31,782 nucleotides of DNA from Phlegmacium glaucopus (Eukaryota > Basidiomycota > Agaricomycetes > Agaricales > Cortinariaceae), in NCBI GenBank assembly GCA_015039465.1, contig MU130073.1, positions 323,927-355,708 of the forward strand, written 5' to 3'. Positions 10,304 to 20,052 of the stretch are shown piece after piece. The notes beneath the pieces were generated by a model, which did no database searches, was not told where the DNA came from, and saw nothing but the letters and a program-made list of their open reading frames with translations. The position numbers were made by a program, and so were the translations under genes. Position 1 is the stretch's first letter, and every line of letters begins with the position of its first letter.

Positions 10304-10979
10304 CAGAGAGAATTTCTACTACCTGAAGAAAAGAAGTTGTTACATCATTTTATGATGGAACAAAATGAAGGATTTGCATGGTCAGATTAGAAAAGATAGT
10401 CTAAAGAGAATTGGACTTGTGAACTAGTATTGGAAGTTATTCAAGAGCAATTGGCTATACTTTCAAGGAAGCCCTAACTTGCACAATACAAAAAATTTGT
10501 TATTGATTGCTGGTTGTTGGATTTGTTGTAGACATTTCCTTCAAAACACTAGTAATCTCAGAATTACAAATTCAATCATATCATTCTTTCTTGTAAAGGT
10601 GGTACAAATCCTGCCTTTAAAGATGTCTTTGTTGCTCTGGGTTTAGAGGAAGACACTTTGAATGTATCCTTTTCAAAAGGTTTTTTTTTTTTTTTTCAAG
10701 AGAAACCCCCTCATGGTGGGCTCCAAATGATATGATTTTGTTTGTATTTCTAAGATTACTAGTGTTTTTGATAGAACAAAGACAAGTCCCTAAAGGATTT
10801 AATATTCTTTGTCTATATGATAACAAAATTTGGTAGTACAAAGACAAGTCCCTTTAGGATTTAATATTCTTTGTACTGATCCAAAACAAATGATTCCAAG
10901 TCCCAGAGGCAGACTATGAAACAGCTTTATAGTACAAGGATTAAAATCCTCAGACCCCGACAAAGGATGTTAATTTGAA
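10304..10979. other. Spacer between two gypsy copies; T run and repeats
   Basis: No gene is seen. A run of about 16 T lies at 10,681-10,696. A 37-bp unit is repeated at 10,776-10,812 and 10,838-10,874. Confidence 0.6.
10776..10874. repeat. Two copies of a 37-bp unit with inverted ends
   Basis: Copies at 10,776-10,812 and 10,838-10,874 differ at one site (CCCTAAAGG against CCCTTTAGG). Each starts ACAAAGA and ends TCTTTGT, which are reverse complements, so each unit can form a stem. The period is 62 bp. They could be tiny MITE relics or part of an LTR. Confidence 0.8.
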
Positions 10980-11874
10980 GGACCAGCAACAAGATATGAG
11001 ACTGAGAACAGCAGCTATGAAACAATTCCAGGAAATAAAGGAATCTGAAGATTTGTGTGGGAACACTTACAGAACATCAACCAAGTCGTCCAAAGAATCA
11101 AACATTCTGGAGCTACATTCTTGGGATATAAATTATTTCCATGTGTCAAATCAGCAGTTATCATTGGACACAAATGCACCTATGAGGGTCAAATGCTGGA
11201 TGACACAAAAATACAGAAGATAATTGATTGGACGGTCTGCAAGAACCTAATGCAAGTCCAAGGATTCTTAGGTGTCCTAGGAACGGTCTGAATATCCATC
11301 AAAGGGTTCACTGCCCTGGCTAGGCCATTAGTAAACCTCACAAGAAAAGGAGTTGAATTTGAGTTCACCGATGAGCACATGTTTGCAATGGAGCAGCTTG
11401 AGACAAGTGTACAAAACTGTACAGCCATTAAAGTGCTGGACTATGTGACCAATAGAGAATTTATCCTGGCAGTAGATTCATTGTGGATGGCAGTCAGTTT
11501 CATTTTATCACAGATTGCAAGACAACAACAAGAGATACCCTTCAAGATACAGGTCAATCACCTGGAATGAGATGGAACAGAGATACTCACAAGCAAAGCT
11601 GGAGCTGTATGGCTTGTTCTGTGTGCTAAAAGCAGTCAAGATGTACATAGTCGGGATCAACAATTTTGTTGTCAAAGTAGATGCAAAGTATATTAAAGGC
11701 ATGATTAACAATCCAGATATCCAACTGAGTGCTACCATCAATAGGTGGATTGTGGGCATACTCCTGTTCCATTTCAAGTTCCATTTCAAGCTCAGACCAA
11801 AAGACCACATGCCCACAGATGGTTTATCAAGGAGAGTGACGGTGCCGGATGACCCAGTGATGATGATGATGTGA
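10980..11874 (+). pseudogene. Gypsy RT C-terminal part and RNase H
   Basis: The RT thumb reads WEHLQNINQVVQRIKHSG, then the tether NLMQVQGFLGVLG. RNase H shows the acidic landmarks in AVDSLWMAVSF, RYSQAKLELYGL and VVKVDAKYIKGM. The TGA at 11,046-11,048 stands where CGA would give the conserved Arg of GIRRFVWEH. The catalytic YIDD portion of RT is absent because the copy starts just after it. Confidence 0.87.
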
Positions 11875-13371
11875 ACAATTGGATTGATGAAGCATATGCA
11901 TTCAGTATTGAATGTATTAACACAGCACAGTCACTCGAATCTCAAAATAATGATTCTGCCTCTGCACCGTTACAGGAGTCCCATACAACAAACAGGACAC
12001 TCATGCTAAACAACAATGTGCTAGAAATACCACAGTCAGAAAAGAGCATCCAAAAGGATCTAAAAATAGACAAGATACGGCAGTTCCTTAATGACCCACA
12101 GCTGCAGCTGAACATTACCAATCAAGAATGCCAACATTTCATAAAGTCAGCATCAAAGTTCTTCATGCTAAATAATAGGATGTGGAGAAAAGATAAGATA
12201 GGAAGACACAAAGAGGTTGTCAATGAGGACAGGAGGCTAGAATTGATCAAGCAAGTGCACAATGATTTAGGACACAAAGGAATCTATATGGTCAAGACAA
12301 GGTTGGCAGAGAGATTCTGGTGGCCCCTCATGGATGAAGATATTAAGTGGTTTATGCAAACATGTCACGAATGTCAGGTACGGCTATCCAGAAAGCTTGA
12401 AATTCTGCATACAGTGCCTATGCCAGCCAGACTATTCAAAAGAGTCTACATTGACACTATGTTGATGCCAAAAGCCAAAGGATACTGCTATATTATCCAT
12501 GCATGGTGTTCCCTCACCTCATATCCAGAATGGCCAATGACGAGGAACAAAATTTTCAAAGCGATCACCAAATTTATTCATGACATGCTATTATGTCAAT
12601 GGGGTGATTGAATTTCTAGTAACTGATAACACACCGCAATATGTGCAGGCCGCTGAGTATCTCAGTAAAAAGTTCCATATCAACTACATTAGAATCTTGC
12701 CCTACAACTTGTGTGCCCAAGGACCAGTAGAAAGATGTCACTATGACATGTGTGAGGCGCTTATTAAGGCAGTGGAAGGAGACAAATTGAAATGGCCAGA
12801 CATGGCACCCTCTGTATTTTGGGCTGAGCAAGTAACAATACAGAAGTCAACAGGATACTCACTATACTACCTGGCTCATGGCGTCAAGCCTCTACTGCCA
12901 TTCAATCTTGCAAAAGCAACATATCTGGCTCCTAAAATGGATGAAATGATGAGTACAGAAGACCTCATTGCAAACAAGGCTCAAATGTTACAAAAGCGAC
13001 CTCAAGACCTTGTAAAAGTCCATGAACAGGTTGTTGTTAAGTCTCAATAGGATGCCATAAGACAACTAGAAAAGTCTGTGAAAAACAGGACCCACAATTT
13101 CAATTTCAAACCCGGTTCTCTGGTTATAGTAAGAAACTCACGCTTTGATAAGGGAGTCTCCGACAAAACAAAGCCTCACTATTTTGGTCCAATGGTCATA
13201 ATCAGATGGACAAAGGGAGGATTGTATGTCCTGGGAGACAAGGGCTTACCAGAAAACATCAAAGAAATTACCCATAATTCCAGAAATCCCCTGGATATGG
13301 ATGTCCTTGAAATAACAGTGTCACATACATTTCAAAAAGAAAATATATATATATTCAGCTCGAAGCCTTAG
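11871..13371 (+). pseudogene. Gypsy zinc region and integrase with intact DDE residues
   Basis: A 246-aa frame holds the complete HHCC zinc region: VHNDLGHKG, RFWWPLMDEDIKWF and CHECQVR. It continues to the first catalytic Asp (VYIDTML). The next frame (from 12,580) has the second Asp (LVTDNTPQYV) and the Glu (GPVERCHYD), so all three catalytic residues are readable across a frameshift. After the TAG at 13,048-13,050 the C-terminal part continues (KPGSLVIVRNSRFDKG, HYFGPMVIIRWTKGG). A deletion joins VLGDKG to LPENIKEI. Confidence 0.88.
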
Positions 13372-13475
13372 AAGTCTTGCAGAAAATGGCATCTATTTAT
13401 ATGAAAAAATTTAAAAAGACAAAAACATATCTTTAACACTACATTGTTCCAGCAAATGGTCACCCCCATCCATCA

Positions 13476-13967
13476 TTATTCAACCTCTATAGAATCCTCT
13501 GCAGAACCAAAAATAGCCTTTTCCATCAAAGCAGTATACCAATGATTGAAGCTGAAGTGTTTGCATTGTCGTTGGTCCATCAATTCGTGCGCATAAGCAA
13601 GTGAGTCAGCAAGGAACTCCTCGAGCTCCTGAATATCACCAGCAAAGCTGATTGCATCTTGAATAATGCTGACATTGGGATCACCAATTCACAAAACAAT
13701 ATCAAAGGATTTACTGCACTTGTAAAGTTGATGAAGATATTTCTGCAAATAGAAGGATAAAATGGTATTCGGTCAAAACACAAGAGACTAAGGCAACAGA
13801 AGATGTACAAGTTCAGAAAAGAAATCCTCAACACGTGCAGATGTTCCAGAATGGCCAAGGGCATGAATGGCTTGTGTATGGATGAATGAGCACCGCATTT
13901 CCCACTGATCCTGGATGACATGTTGCACATGGTCAAGAGTCAAATCAGAAAGGACCTTAATAATCAT
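13476..13967 (-). pseudogene. Unknown two-exon gene with one premature stop
   Basis: On the minus strand, exon 1 (13,967-13,809, 53 codons) starts MIIKVLSDLTLDHVQHVIQD and ends at a GTACAT donor. A 66-nt intron ends TTTGCAG. Exon 2 (13,742-13,476) continues KYLHQLYKCSKSFDIVL, then has TGA at 13,691-13,689, then IGDPNVSIIQDAISFAGDI, ELEEFLADSLAYAHELMDQ and NHWYTALMEKAIFGS to a TAA. The frame is open across 142 codons except for that one TGA, which is what a CGA becomes after CpG deamination. I know no domain for it. A TATA-like box and a perfect palindrome lie just upstream. A start with similar architecture is at 31,723. An overlapping frame at 13,580-13,936 is a shadow. Confidence 0.6.
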
Positions 13968-14012
13968 TGTAAATGGAGAAGAGAGAGACCTGAAGTTTGT
14001 TAAAGAAAATCA

Positions 14013-14073
14013 GTTGACTAGGGAGTCAACATTTATACCCCCCCTCAGGTGTAAGTAAAGCAAAATGCTTTAC
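14013..14073 (-). promoter_or_regulatory. TATA-like box, palindrome and hairpin upstream of the broken gene
   Basis: Reading the minus strand: GTAAAGCA-AAA-TGCTTTAC hairpin (14,073-14,055), a G run, TATAAAT (14,037-14,031), then the palindrome GTTGACTCCCTAGTCAAC (14,030-14,013; 7-bp arms) 45 nt before the start codon. TATA and palindrome touch each other. The layout matches that at 31,684-31,708. Confidence 0.6.
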
Positions 14074-15066
14074 CATTGGACAATAGGATTATAGAATATT
14101 ACCAAAAAGGGATAGGGCCACCGGATGGCCCAATCACCATTTCTTATTTCTTTATGCCACTCATTTTCACTCATTGTTTTATTTACTTAAAGACTCAACC
14201 TTCTGTACTATAAAAATCAGTTAAATACTTCCCCCCAATTTTCATTCTCAAAGGACTTCTAAACAAAGTTCTATTTTCTATTACTGTAAAGATTACCAAG
14301 GAGGCTTGTGATATCAAGACTCAAAACACCCAATCACTGCTTGAACACCAAAGTGGACAGTGTCCCTTCCTCTTGCAAAATAAATAACCTTTCTACCATA
14401 GTACCTACTACAATCTCACAATAGGGTATAAGAGGAAGAGATGAGGTGCCTCAATCTATATAAAATACAAGAAAGAGCCTTTGAAATTAGGACTCTGGAA
14501 CAGTGGGCAATAGGTAGACCACAAATCAAAGAAAAACTTGATATTAGACTTATAAAAAAAAATTAAACAAAGAGTCACACCAGGGATAGAAAGTCTATAG
14601 GACTAACAACCAGATTTCTAAGAATCACAAGCAAATGGGTGGTGTTCTATCTGTATCAAATACAAGAAAGAACCTTGGGTAAATGAATAGATAATAATAA
14701 TAAATTAAAATAATGCATTACAAAGAAAAATCTAAATCTAAAGCAAGAAGTAGATACTGTAGCAGGTCTAGTATTGGAATGTATTAGAAAGAACCTAGAG
14801 ACATCTAGGTGCTTGGAGACCAGGAAGCAATGAATTTAACAGACAATTTCTATATAATGGATGATTTCTATACACCAGTGCTTCAAGTCCCTTCAATATC
14901 TACAGAAAAAGCCTAAGAATTTTACAGATTTGAGGTATATTGCATGTTTCTACACCTACTAACTGACTTATTTTTTACTGCAATTTTAATGCAGGAGGTT
15001 AATTTAATAGGTAATAAGATAAGTGCTGAAATGAGGGGGAAAAATGAAAGTACAATAGCAGCATAG
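14074..15066. other. Gene-free CpG-less stretch
   Basis: No gene or transposon domain is visible. AAATACAAGAAAGA occurs at 14,463-14,476 and again at 14,658-14,671, each followed by a diverged CCTT(T/G)G continuation, so a roughly 200-bp unit may be duplicated. No CpG is present from 14,124 onward. Confidence 0.5.
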
Positions 15067-15348
15067 TGTTGGAATTATTTTAGTGTACATGGTAGACCAT
15101 GTCATATTGCACCATACTGGCATCATAGGATATTTGGCCAATAGCATAAACAACTTGTAGATTACTATCAATGTACAGCCACAATTGTAAGTAGTATAAG
15201 TAGTGCACCCTTTGAGGAGGGGACTCTGAATCAGTGTAAACCAATTCTATCACTTATGCCCACCCTCATCTATATACCTAAGTAAGGATTATCCTTGCTT
15301 AAGCATTCAGACAAGTTTAGTTCTTTATGCCAACCAATAAATTCAACA
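15067..15348 (+). mobile_element. Probable solo LTR (282 bp)
   Basis: It begins TGTTGGAATT and ends AATTCAACA, i.e. TG...CA with imperfect inverted termini. Flanks are CATAG (15,062-15,066) and CACAG (15,349-15,353), matching at 4 of 5 positions as expected of an aged 5-bp target-site duplication. A CTATATA element at 15,270-15,276 could be its TATA box. No internal coding region adjoins. Size and ends suit a copia-type LTR, but no second copy is in the window. Confidence 0.6.
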
Positions 15349-15539
15349 CACAGATGATCAAGTTCAGCTCCTTAAGACTCTTCAGCATTTGAGACTATTT
15401 GTTGACTATATCTTCTTATAGGATGCTGGTAAAGTGCAAAGGAACCTCCATTGTCATGAATGCAATACCAACATTCTGAATGTAGCCAAAGTGAGGTCTT
15501 TACACTAGGCCACTAATTCCAATTGGACTCAGATTTGGC

Positions 15540-15672
15540 TGGAGCACCAGCCATTTTCAAGTTTTGAGTCCAGGTTCAGTCCAAGTTCAGTCCAAGTAAA
15601 TTGCTCAGACCACTCAGAATCTGATTGGACTGAGTCAGACTCAGTCCAAGTAAATTGCTTGGACTACTTGTT
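15540..15672. repeat. Short-period repeat with 25-bp perfect palindrome
   Basis: Repeated GTTCAGTCCAA / CAGTCCAAGTAAATTGCT units of about 10-11 bp. At 15,625-15,649 the arm TTGGACTGAGTC is followed by A and its exact reverse complement GACTCAGTCCAA. Confidence 0.8.
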
Positions 15673-15979
15673 TGTACCCATGTTTGTCCTCTTCCCATTG
15701 GTCACATGCTCATAGATAAGCATATTTCAAGCATATGGTCAGGGTAGATTACATAAATTCCAAAAAAGGAAATTTTTTAAAGATGGTAGAGAATTGTTTT
15801 AGGACCCTGAATATGTTTAAATTATATTAATAGCAGCTCTCCTTATTGAGAAAACTGCAAAATACTTTCCTGGATGCGGTGGTTAAAGATTTTCTAGCAA
15901 AATTCATAAATTCTAAGGGACTCCCAGGGCCATCCTGATGTGATTTAATCCAGATGGTCAATGCACCAGGATACACTAA

Positions 15980-16135
15980 AGGTGTCCTGAGAAAATGGGT
16001 GACAGTCAAAACTTTATCTATGCTGTCCTAGGTTGTCCTGAGGTGTCCTTGGATAAGTGTGTAACACTCAAATTTTACCTGTGCTGCTCTAGGATGTCCT
16101 GGGGTGTCCTGGGGTGTCCTGGGATGTCCTGAGTA
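15980..16135. repeat. GGTGTCCTGG decamer array with higher-order unit
   Basis: Four exact-length decamers lie at 16,091-16,130 (AGGATGTCCT, GGGGTGTCCT twice, GGGATGTCCT), with further ones at 16,031-16,052. The array sits in a roughly 62-bp higher-order repeat: ACAGTCAAAACTTTATCT, then TGTCCT units near 16,001, resembles ACACTCAAATTTTACCT, then TGTCCT units near 16,063. No coding sense. Confidence 0.8.
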
Positions 16136-16262
16136 GTGATGTGATACTAACAAATTACCCAAGGCTACCTAGGGCCAAAATCATTTTTCCTGATGTAGTA
16201 CTAAAACCTAGCTCTCATTTTTGCTTTGCCTTCATCATCTATACAAGAGACACTCTGTGCTT

Positions 16263-16795
16263 ATATGCAGAGTGTGGATTGTTCTGATGCTGATTGGGCC
16301 TCTGATGCTGCATGCAGTGGACTAAAAAAGTATCTCTGGTTATTCTTTCTCATTTTGAAGGTTCTCATTTCCAATTTTCTTGGTCTGCAGTAAAACAAGC
16401 ATGATGAAGCATCCATTGCTCTTTCTTTGATAGACCAAATACTATGTGATGACTTCAAGGAGTTTACAGAGGTATTGTGGCTGCACATTTTCCTTGGTCC
16501 TCTTAAATTCTCAGTACAGCAGGTACCTCATCCTTCCCTAATTTTATCCAACAATCATGCTGCCTGTTCTGGGAGTGTTCCCTTTCACCTGCAATGTTAG
16601 CATTTTCCAAAACACATAGATATTTGACAACATTTTATTCACTCTCATGTTTCAATCAGTTCTTTCTCAACCACTTGGATCCCCACAAATGATATGCCTT
16701 CTAATATTTTCACCAAACCACTTCCTTTTCCATTATTCAAGTGTCTTCATGAAGTGTATGGACTTTCTATTCCCCCTGCATCCCAAATGATTCTT
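16263..16795 (+). pseudogene. Ty1/copia RNase H and C-terminal fragment
   Basis: Readable copia RNase H landmarks in order: VDCSDADWASDA, a decayed central part (SWSA-type motif broken by a TAA), EVLWLHIFLGPLKF, LSNNHAACSGSVPFHLQC, HFPKHIDI, STTWIPTNDMPSNIFTKPL and FKCLHEVYGLSIPPAS. This is the terminal part of a copia polyprotein. Several stops and frame changes are present. The family differs in style from the copia piece at the left edge, so the two are not obviously one element. CpG is absent throughout. Confidence 0.82.
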
Positions 16796-16852
16796 ATTTT
16801 CTTTTATCTTTGACTGTGTTTCTTTTCTATGATCTATCCAACCTGTGGGGTG

Positions 16853-16943
16853 TGTTGACCTAGTATATAATGTATATTACATGTTACTTTGTTTATAATC
16901 TTCACTTGTTCCTTTACTTTCCAACAACCAGGATTTTCCAACA
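16853..16943 (+). mobile_element. Possible short 3' LTR of the copia fragment
   Basis: A purine-rich GTGGGGTG run directly precedes TGTTGACC, and TTTTCCAACA ends 91 bp later, giving TGTTG...CAACA ends right after a copia 3' coding end. This is short for an LTR, and no target duplication can be judged. The 186 bp after it, to 17,129, hold no gene and contain the boundary where CpG resumes (17,046). Confidence 0.3.
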
Positions 16944-17129
16944 CTCAGGCTGAGGCTTACACTCTGTGCATCTAGATCCAAGTTCATCATGACTGTAAAG
17001 AAATAAACAAGGATGGTTACATTCCCACACTTGGTATATACTGCCCGGAAACTGGGACACTCAAAAGGTCCCTGTAAGAATGAGTTTACTCCATTAAACT
17101 TGTAACTTCTGTGTCAAATATTTCAAAAT

Positions 17130-18923
17130 TCAGGTGTTTAGCTTTGTAATCAAGCGTAGGGTATTCTCCAAGGTCCATTCTCCTCCATTGTATGCAAAGG
17201 CGTCGGTAAGCCTTTGAACGGGACCAAAATTTCCCTTTCCATCGTTATACGAAACTAAAACCGAATGTTCACCAAATCCAATAATATCTGCGCAGCCATT
17301 ACCCGTCAAATCGACTGCAAACCTAAGGTGCTTCTCCACTCGCCATCCACCTGCAGTGTAACCGAAATCGTCGATGACCCTCTTCACAGGACCGAACGTT
17401 CCGTTACCGTTGTTGATCGAGATGCATACTCCGGCGTCTCCAAATCCGACAACGTCCCCTCGTTTGTTACCTGTGAGGTCGGCAATGAAGCGAGGGTGCT
17501 TCTCAACACGCCATCCATCCGCATTGTTGTAGCCAAAATCGTCGATGACCCTGTTCACAGCTCCAAATTTGCCATCGCCGTTGTTGAGCGAAACATACAC
17601 GCCCTCACAACCGAAACCAATGATATCAGCCTTTCCGTCTCCTGTTAAGTCTGCAACAAATCGAGGGTGTTTCTCTACGCGCCAACCACCTGCATTGTAG
17701 CAGAAGTCATGAAGGACCGCTCGAATGGCCTGGAAAGTCCCATTGCCGTTGTTATTCCCAATAAAAACGCTATTACTGCCGAACCCAACAATGTCGAGGA
17801 GTCCGTTACCTGTAACATCGGCAAGGAATCGAGGATGTTTCTCGAGTCTCCATCCCTCAACGTAACCAAAGCTGTTCGAAGCAAGCCTAGCTGGAGTAAA
17901 GGACCCGCCTCCGTTGTTGAGAGACACCAACACCCCATAATCCCCAAATCCTACAATATCGGCACGTCCCGTCTTTCTGATGTCAGCCATATAGCGAATA
18001 TGCTTCTCTACGCGCCAGCCGGCAGAATACGAGAAGTCTCTGAGGACCAGCTTAGGAGGATCTTCGAAGGTGTTGTTACCCTTGTTGACAGAAATCCAAA
18101 CCCCTTTCTTTCCGAATCCAACAATGTCCGCTTGTTTGTCACCGGTGGTATCTGCGACGAGTCGAACATGTTTCTCGACCCGCCATCCACCGGCATTGTA
18201 TCCGAAATTGTTGATTACCTTCAAGGGTTGTACCTGGATGGAATTGCGCAAAATAATGACTCCCGAAGTGCTGAAACCGACGATATCAGGCACTAGGAAC
18301 ATTTCAAAAACGAGTGAAATTGAATTAACCTAAAATTTCACACCAGGGCAGACATAACATACGGGTACTTTGACCAGAAGATGGGGCTGGATTGGTATAG
18401 TCGGTTTCCTTCGAAGGCGCAGAGCCCGATGGAGGACCCTGAGGAGAAGGTACGAAAGTCGGTGGGTTCGTAAATGTAACTGTGCCAACTGGTAGGCCAC
18501 TTGACGTAGTTTCTGAGTCTTCACTGAGGATCAGGGATATAGGAAAGATAAATCAATGCTCACGGTTCAAATTTATGACAAGGCTGGTGTAGTGGCCATG
18601 AACTTGATTGAACTGCCCACCACTGATGAGCAGATCGTGAGCTTCAACGAGGGAACTTAGAGAGACATGATCAGCTCAAATTAGCAAGAGGTCATGGAAG
18701 AAGAAAAAAAAGAAACAAAAGAAACACACTGTGATAAGCCAACCCTTTCGTTTGTATTAGCAGGGGGAGGTGGAGATAGTTGCGTCGAAGGAGATTGGGT
18801 CGCCGCCTGGCTTGCGTTATTGGTTGGGTCCTGCTCTCTCACTTCAGTCGTCCTTCGTCGGCGACATAATTAAGATGATCGTCTCCGGAATAAGAACTGA
18901 AATACTCACTTTCTAGGAGGCAT
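17130..18923 (-). CDS. FG-GAP/VCBS repeat protein, predicted seven-bladed propeller (510 aa)
   Basis: Five exons on the minus strand: 18,923-18,910, 18,837-18,730, 18,655-18,564, 18,518-18,363 and 18,292-17,130 (1,533 nt). Residues 1-40 are Pro/Ser/Gln-rich. About 42-70 reads SLVEAHDLLISGGQFNQVHG, which resembles an N-terminal motif I recall from many mushroom proteins. A second Thr/Pro/Ser linker follows to about 123. Residues 124-510 are tandem blades of about 49 residues with the signature GWRVEKHPRF-ADLTGDG-ADI-GFG and a V-SLNNG-G-F strand; the D-x-(T)-G-D/N-G loops are typical calcium sites of FG-GAP repeats. No signal peptide or membrane segment is seen, so location is unclear. The acceptor of exon 4 could also be five bases upstream, but only the chosen one keeps frame. 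Likely role: binding of protein or carbohydrate; the ligand is unknown. Confidence 0.85.
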
Positions 18924-20052
18924 CAAGTTTTCGGGAATACGGCCTTCAGCCTCCAATAAGGGACATACTAGCTGCCACAGCCCAATTCCCACATTCAATC
19001 TTGAACCTCAGACAGGCACCAGGACTCTGAGAGCCAAGTCCCAATCCGCACAACTCAACGCCCTCAACGCCTCAAGTCGCTCCTATTAGTTGGCTCTTAG
19101 CATTCAACACCACCTAGGGTTCAGCTCCGATGTGTTCTCCATGCGCATTGCCTTTTCTCTTCTAATATGTATCATGCGCTGCAGCTGCTTTCCTTACGGT
19201 TGTGATAACGTTCACCTGTCATTATTAACATTCTGCAAATTCCGTTGAACGGTCGACGGGCCGACCTCACGGGGCCCTGAAAGCACAAGGTGGACAGACA
19301 TGGGTACGTTAGGTTTTTGAAGAATCTTTCATCGTGCTGCTTGTTCGTGTACGCTGCTGCCCCAGGTATTTGCCACTCATAGGATAGAATTGAACGGAAT
19401 GCCCGGCTCACAGCTTACAAATTGAAACGCAGTACCTAGTGGTCGATCATCAATTCAAGAATCTTTCTTCAGCCCCAGTTCGATGCCTTTGGTGGAGCAA
19501 TGTTATTCACACAGTTCATGACCTACCACGCGTCCAGCGGGCCTTCTCTTGGTCACGAGATGCACACTATGCGAGGAAGTGGGAAATACTATACTAGCAC
19601 CTGCGAGCTTACCCTGTCGGGGAAGCTCTAAACCTGACTTTTACAAACCATTCTCCCAAGCGGCTGTATTTCTATAATCCTGGCTCCTTTTGAAGTCTCG
19701 TTTTCGCATGTCGTGCTACTTGTCGTGTCCGCGGCCCCCAGTGGATGCTCTTTCCCGTCCACGATAGAGGGTTTGGATCCCACAAATGGGCCCAATGCAC
19801 CGGATGGAGGCCTCTGTGATGACGCTCTCTGTGATGACGCTCTCTGACGGACGTAAAAGTCCAGCTTGAGGATCACCCCGGCTCAACGCAAATTGAGAGA
19901 GTTCTAACTCCGGCCACACAAAATGCCAGTTACTTAGAGATCTTGATGGAAACTCACATAAAGCAAGATCCACGAGGCTCGCGTGTACTTATCAAGTGCA
20001 TAAAAAGGCGGGATATATCCACCAACTTTGGTTCCTCCCATATTTTTCCACC
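18924..20052. other. Divergent intergenic region
   Basis: Separates the minus-strand propeller gene from the plus-strand mannosidase gene. Short frames on both strands lack family features. A 15-bp unit, CTCTGTGATGACGCT, is tandemly duplicated at 19,812-19,826 and 19,827-19,841. ATAAAAAGG near 20,000, about 50 bp before the mannosidase start, may be its TATA box. Confidence 0.55.

Larger units (their letters stand above)
10980..13371 (+). mobile_element. Second Ty3/gypsy retroelement, 5'-truncated, opposite orientation
   Basis: Plus-strand copy starting inside RT (GPATRYE at 10,980, aligning with the VKGPKSRYE region of the minus copy) and running through RNase H, the zinc region and integrase. 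It is clearly a different subfamily: residues differ widely while the order is the same. No Gag, protease or LTR is found. Interruptions: TGA at 11,046-11,048, TGA at about 11,289, a frameshift near 11,515-11,570, a stop near 11,871, a frameshift near 12,580-12,611 and TAG at 13,048-13,050. Confidence 0.9.
15349..16262. other. Gene-free stretch holding short-period repeats
   Basis: Apart from the arrays at 15,540-15,672 and 15,980-16,135, nothing is recognised. There is a single CpG at 15,877. Confidence 0.5.

Noticed and set aside
13580..13936. 118-aa minus-strand frame
   Set aside because: It overlaps the two-exon pseudogene in another frame, has an ordinary shadow composition, and starts inside exon 1.
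15980..16135. CRISPR-like array
   Set aside because: Units are 10 bp with no unique spacers, and the setting is a eukaryotic genome.
1..16795. One copia element spanning both copia fragments
   Set aside because: The left piece is integrase and the right piece is RNase H, but they are 15 kb apart, with unrelated repeats, gypsy copies and a solo LTR between, and differ in style.
17265..18296. Long plus-strand frames (127 and 209 aa) opposite the propeller gene
   Set aside because: They are antisense shadows caused by the periodic repeat. The minus strand has the clear FG-GAP signature.
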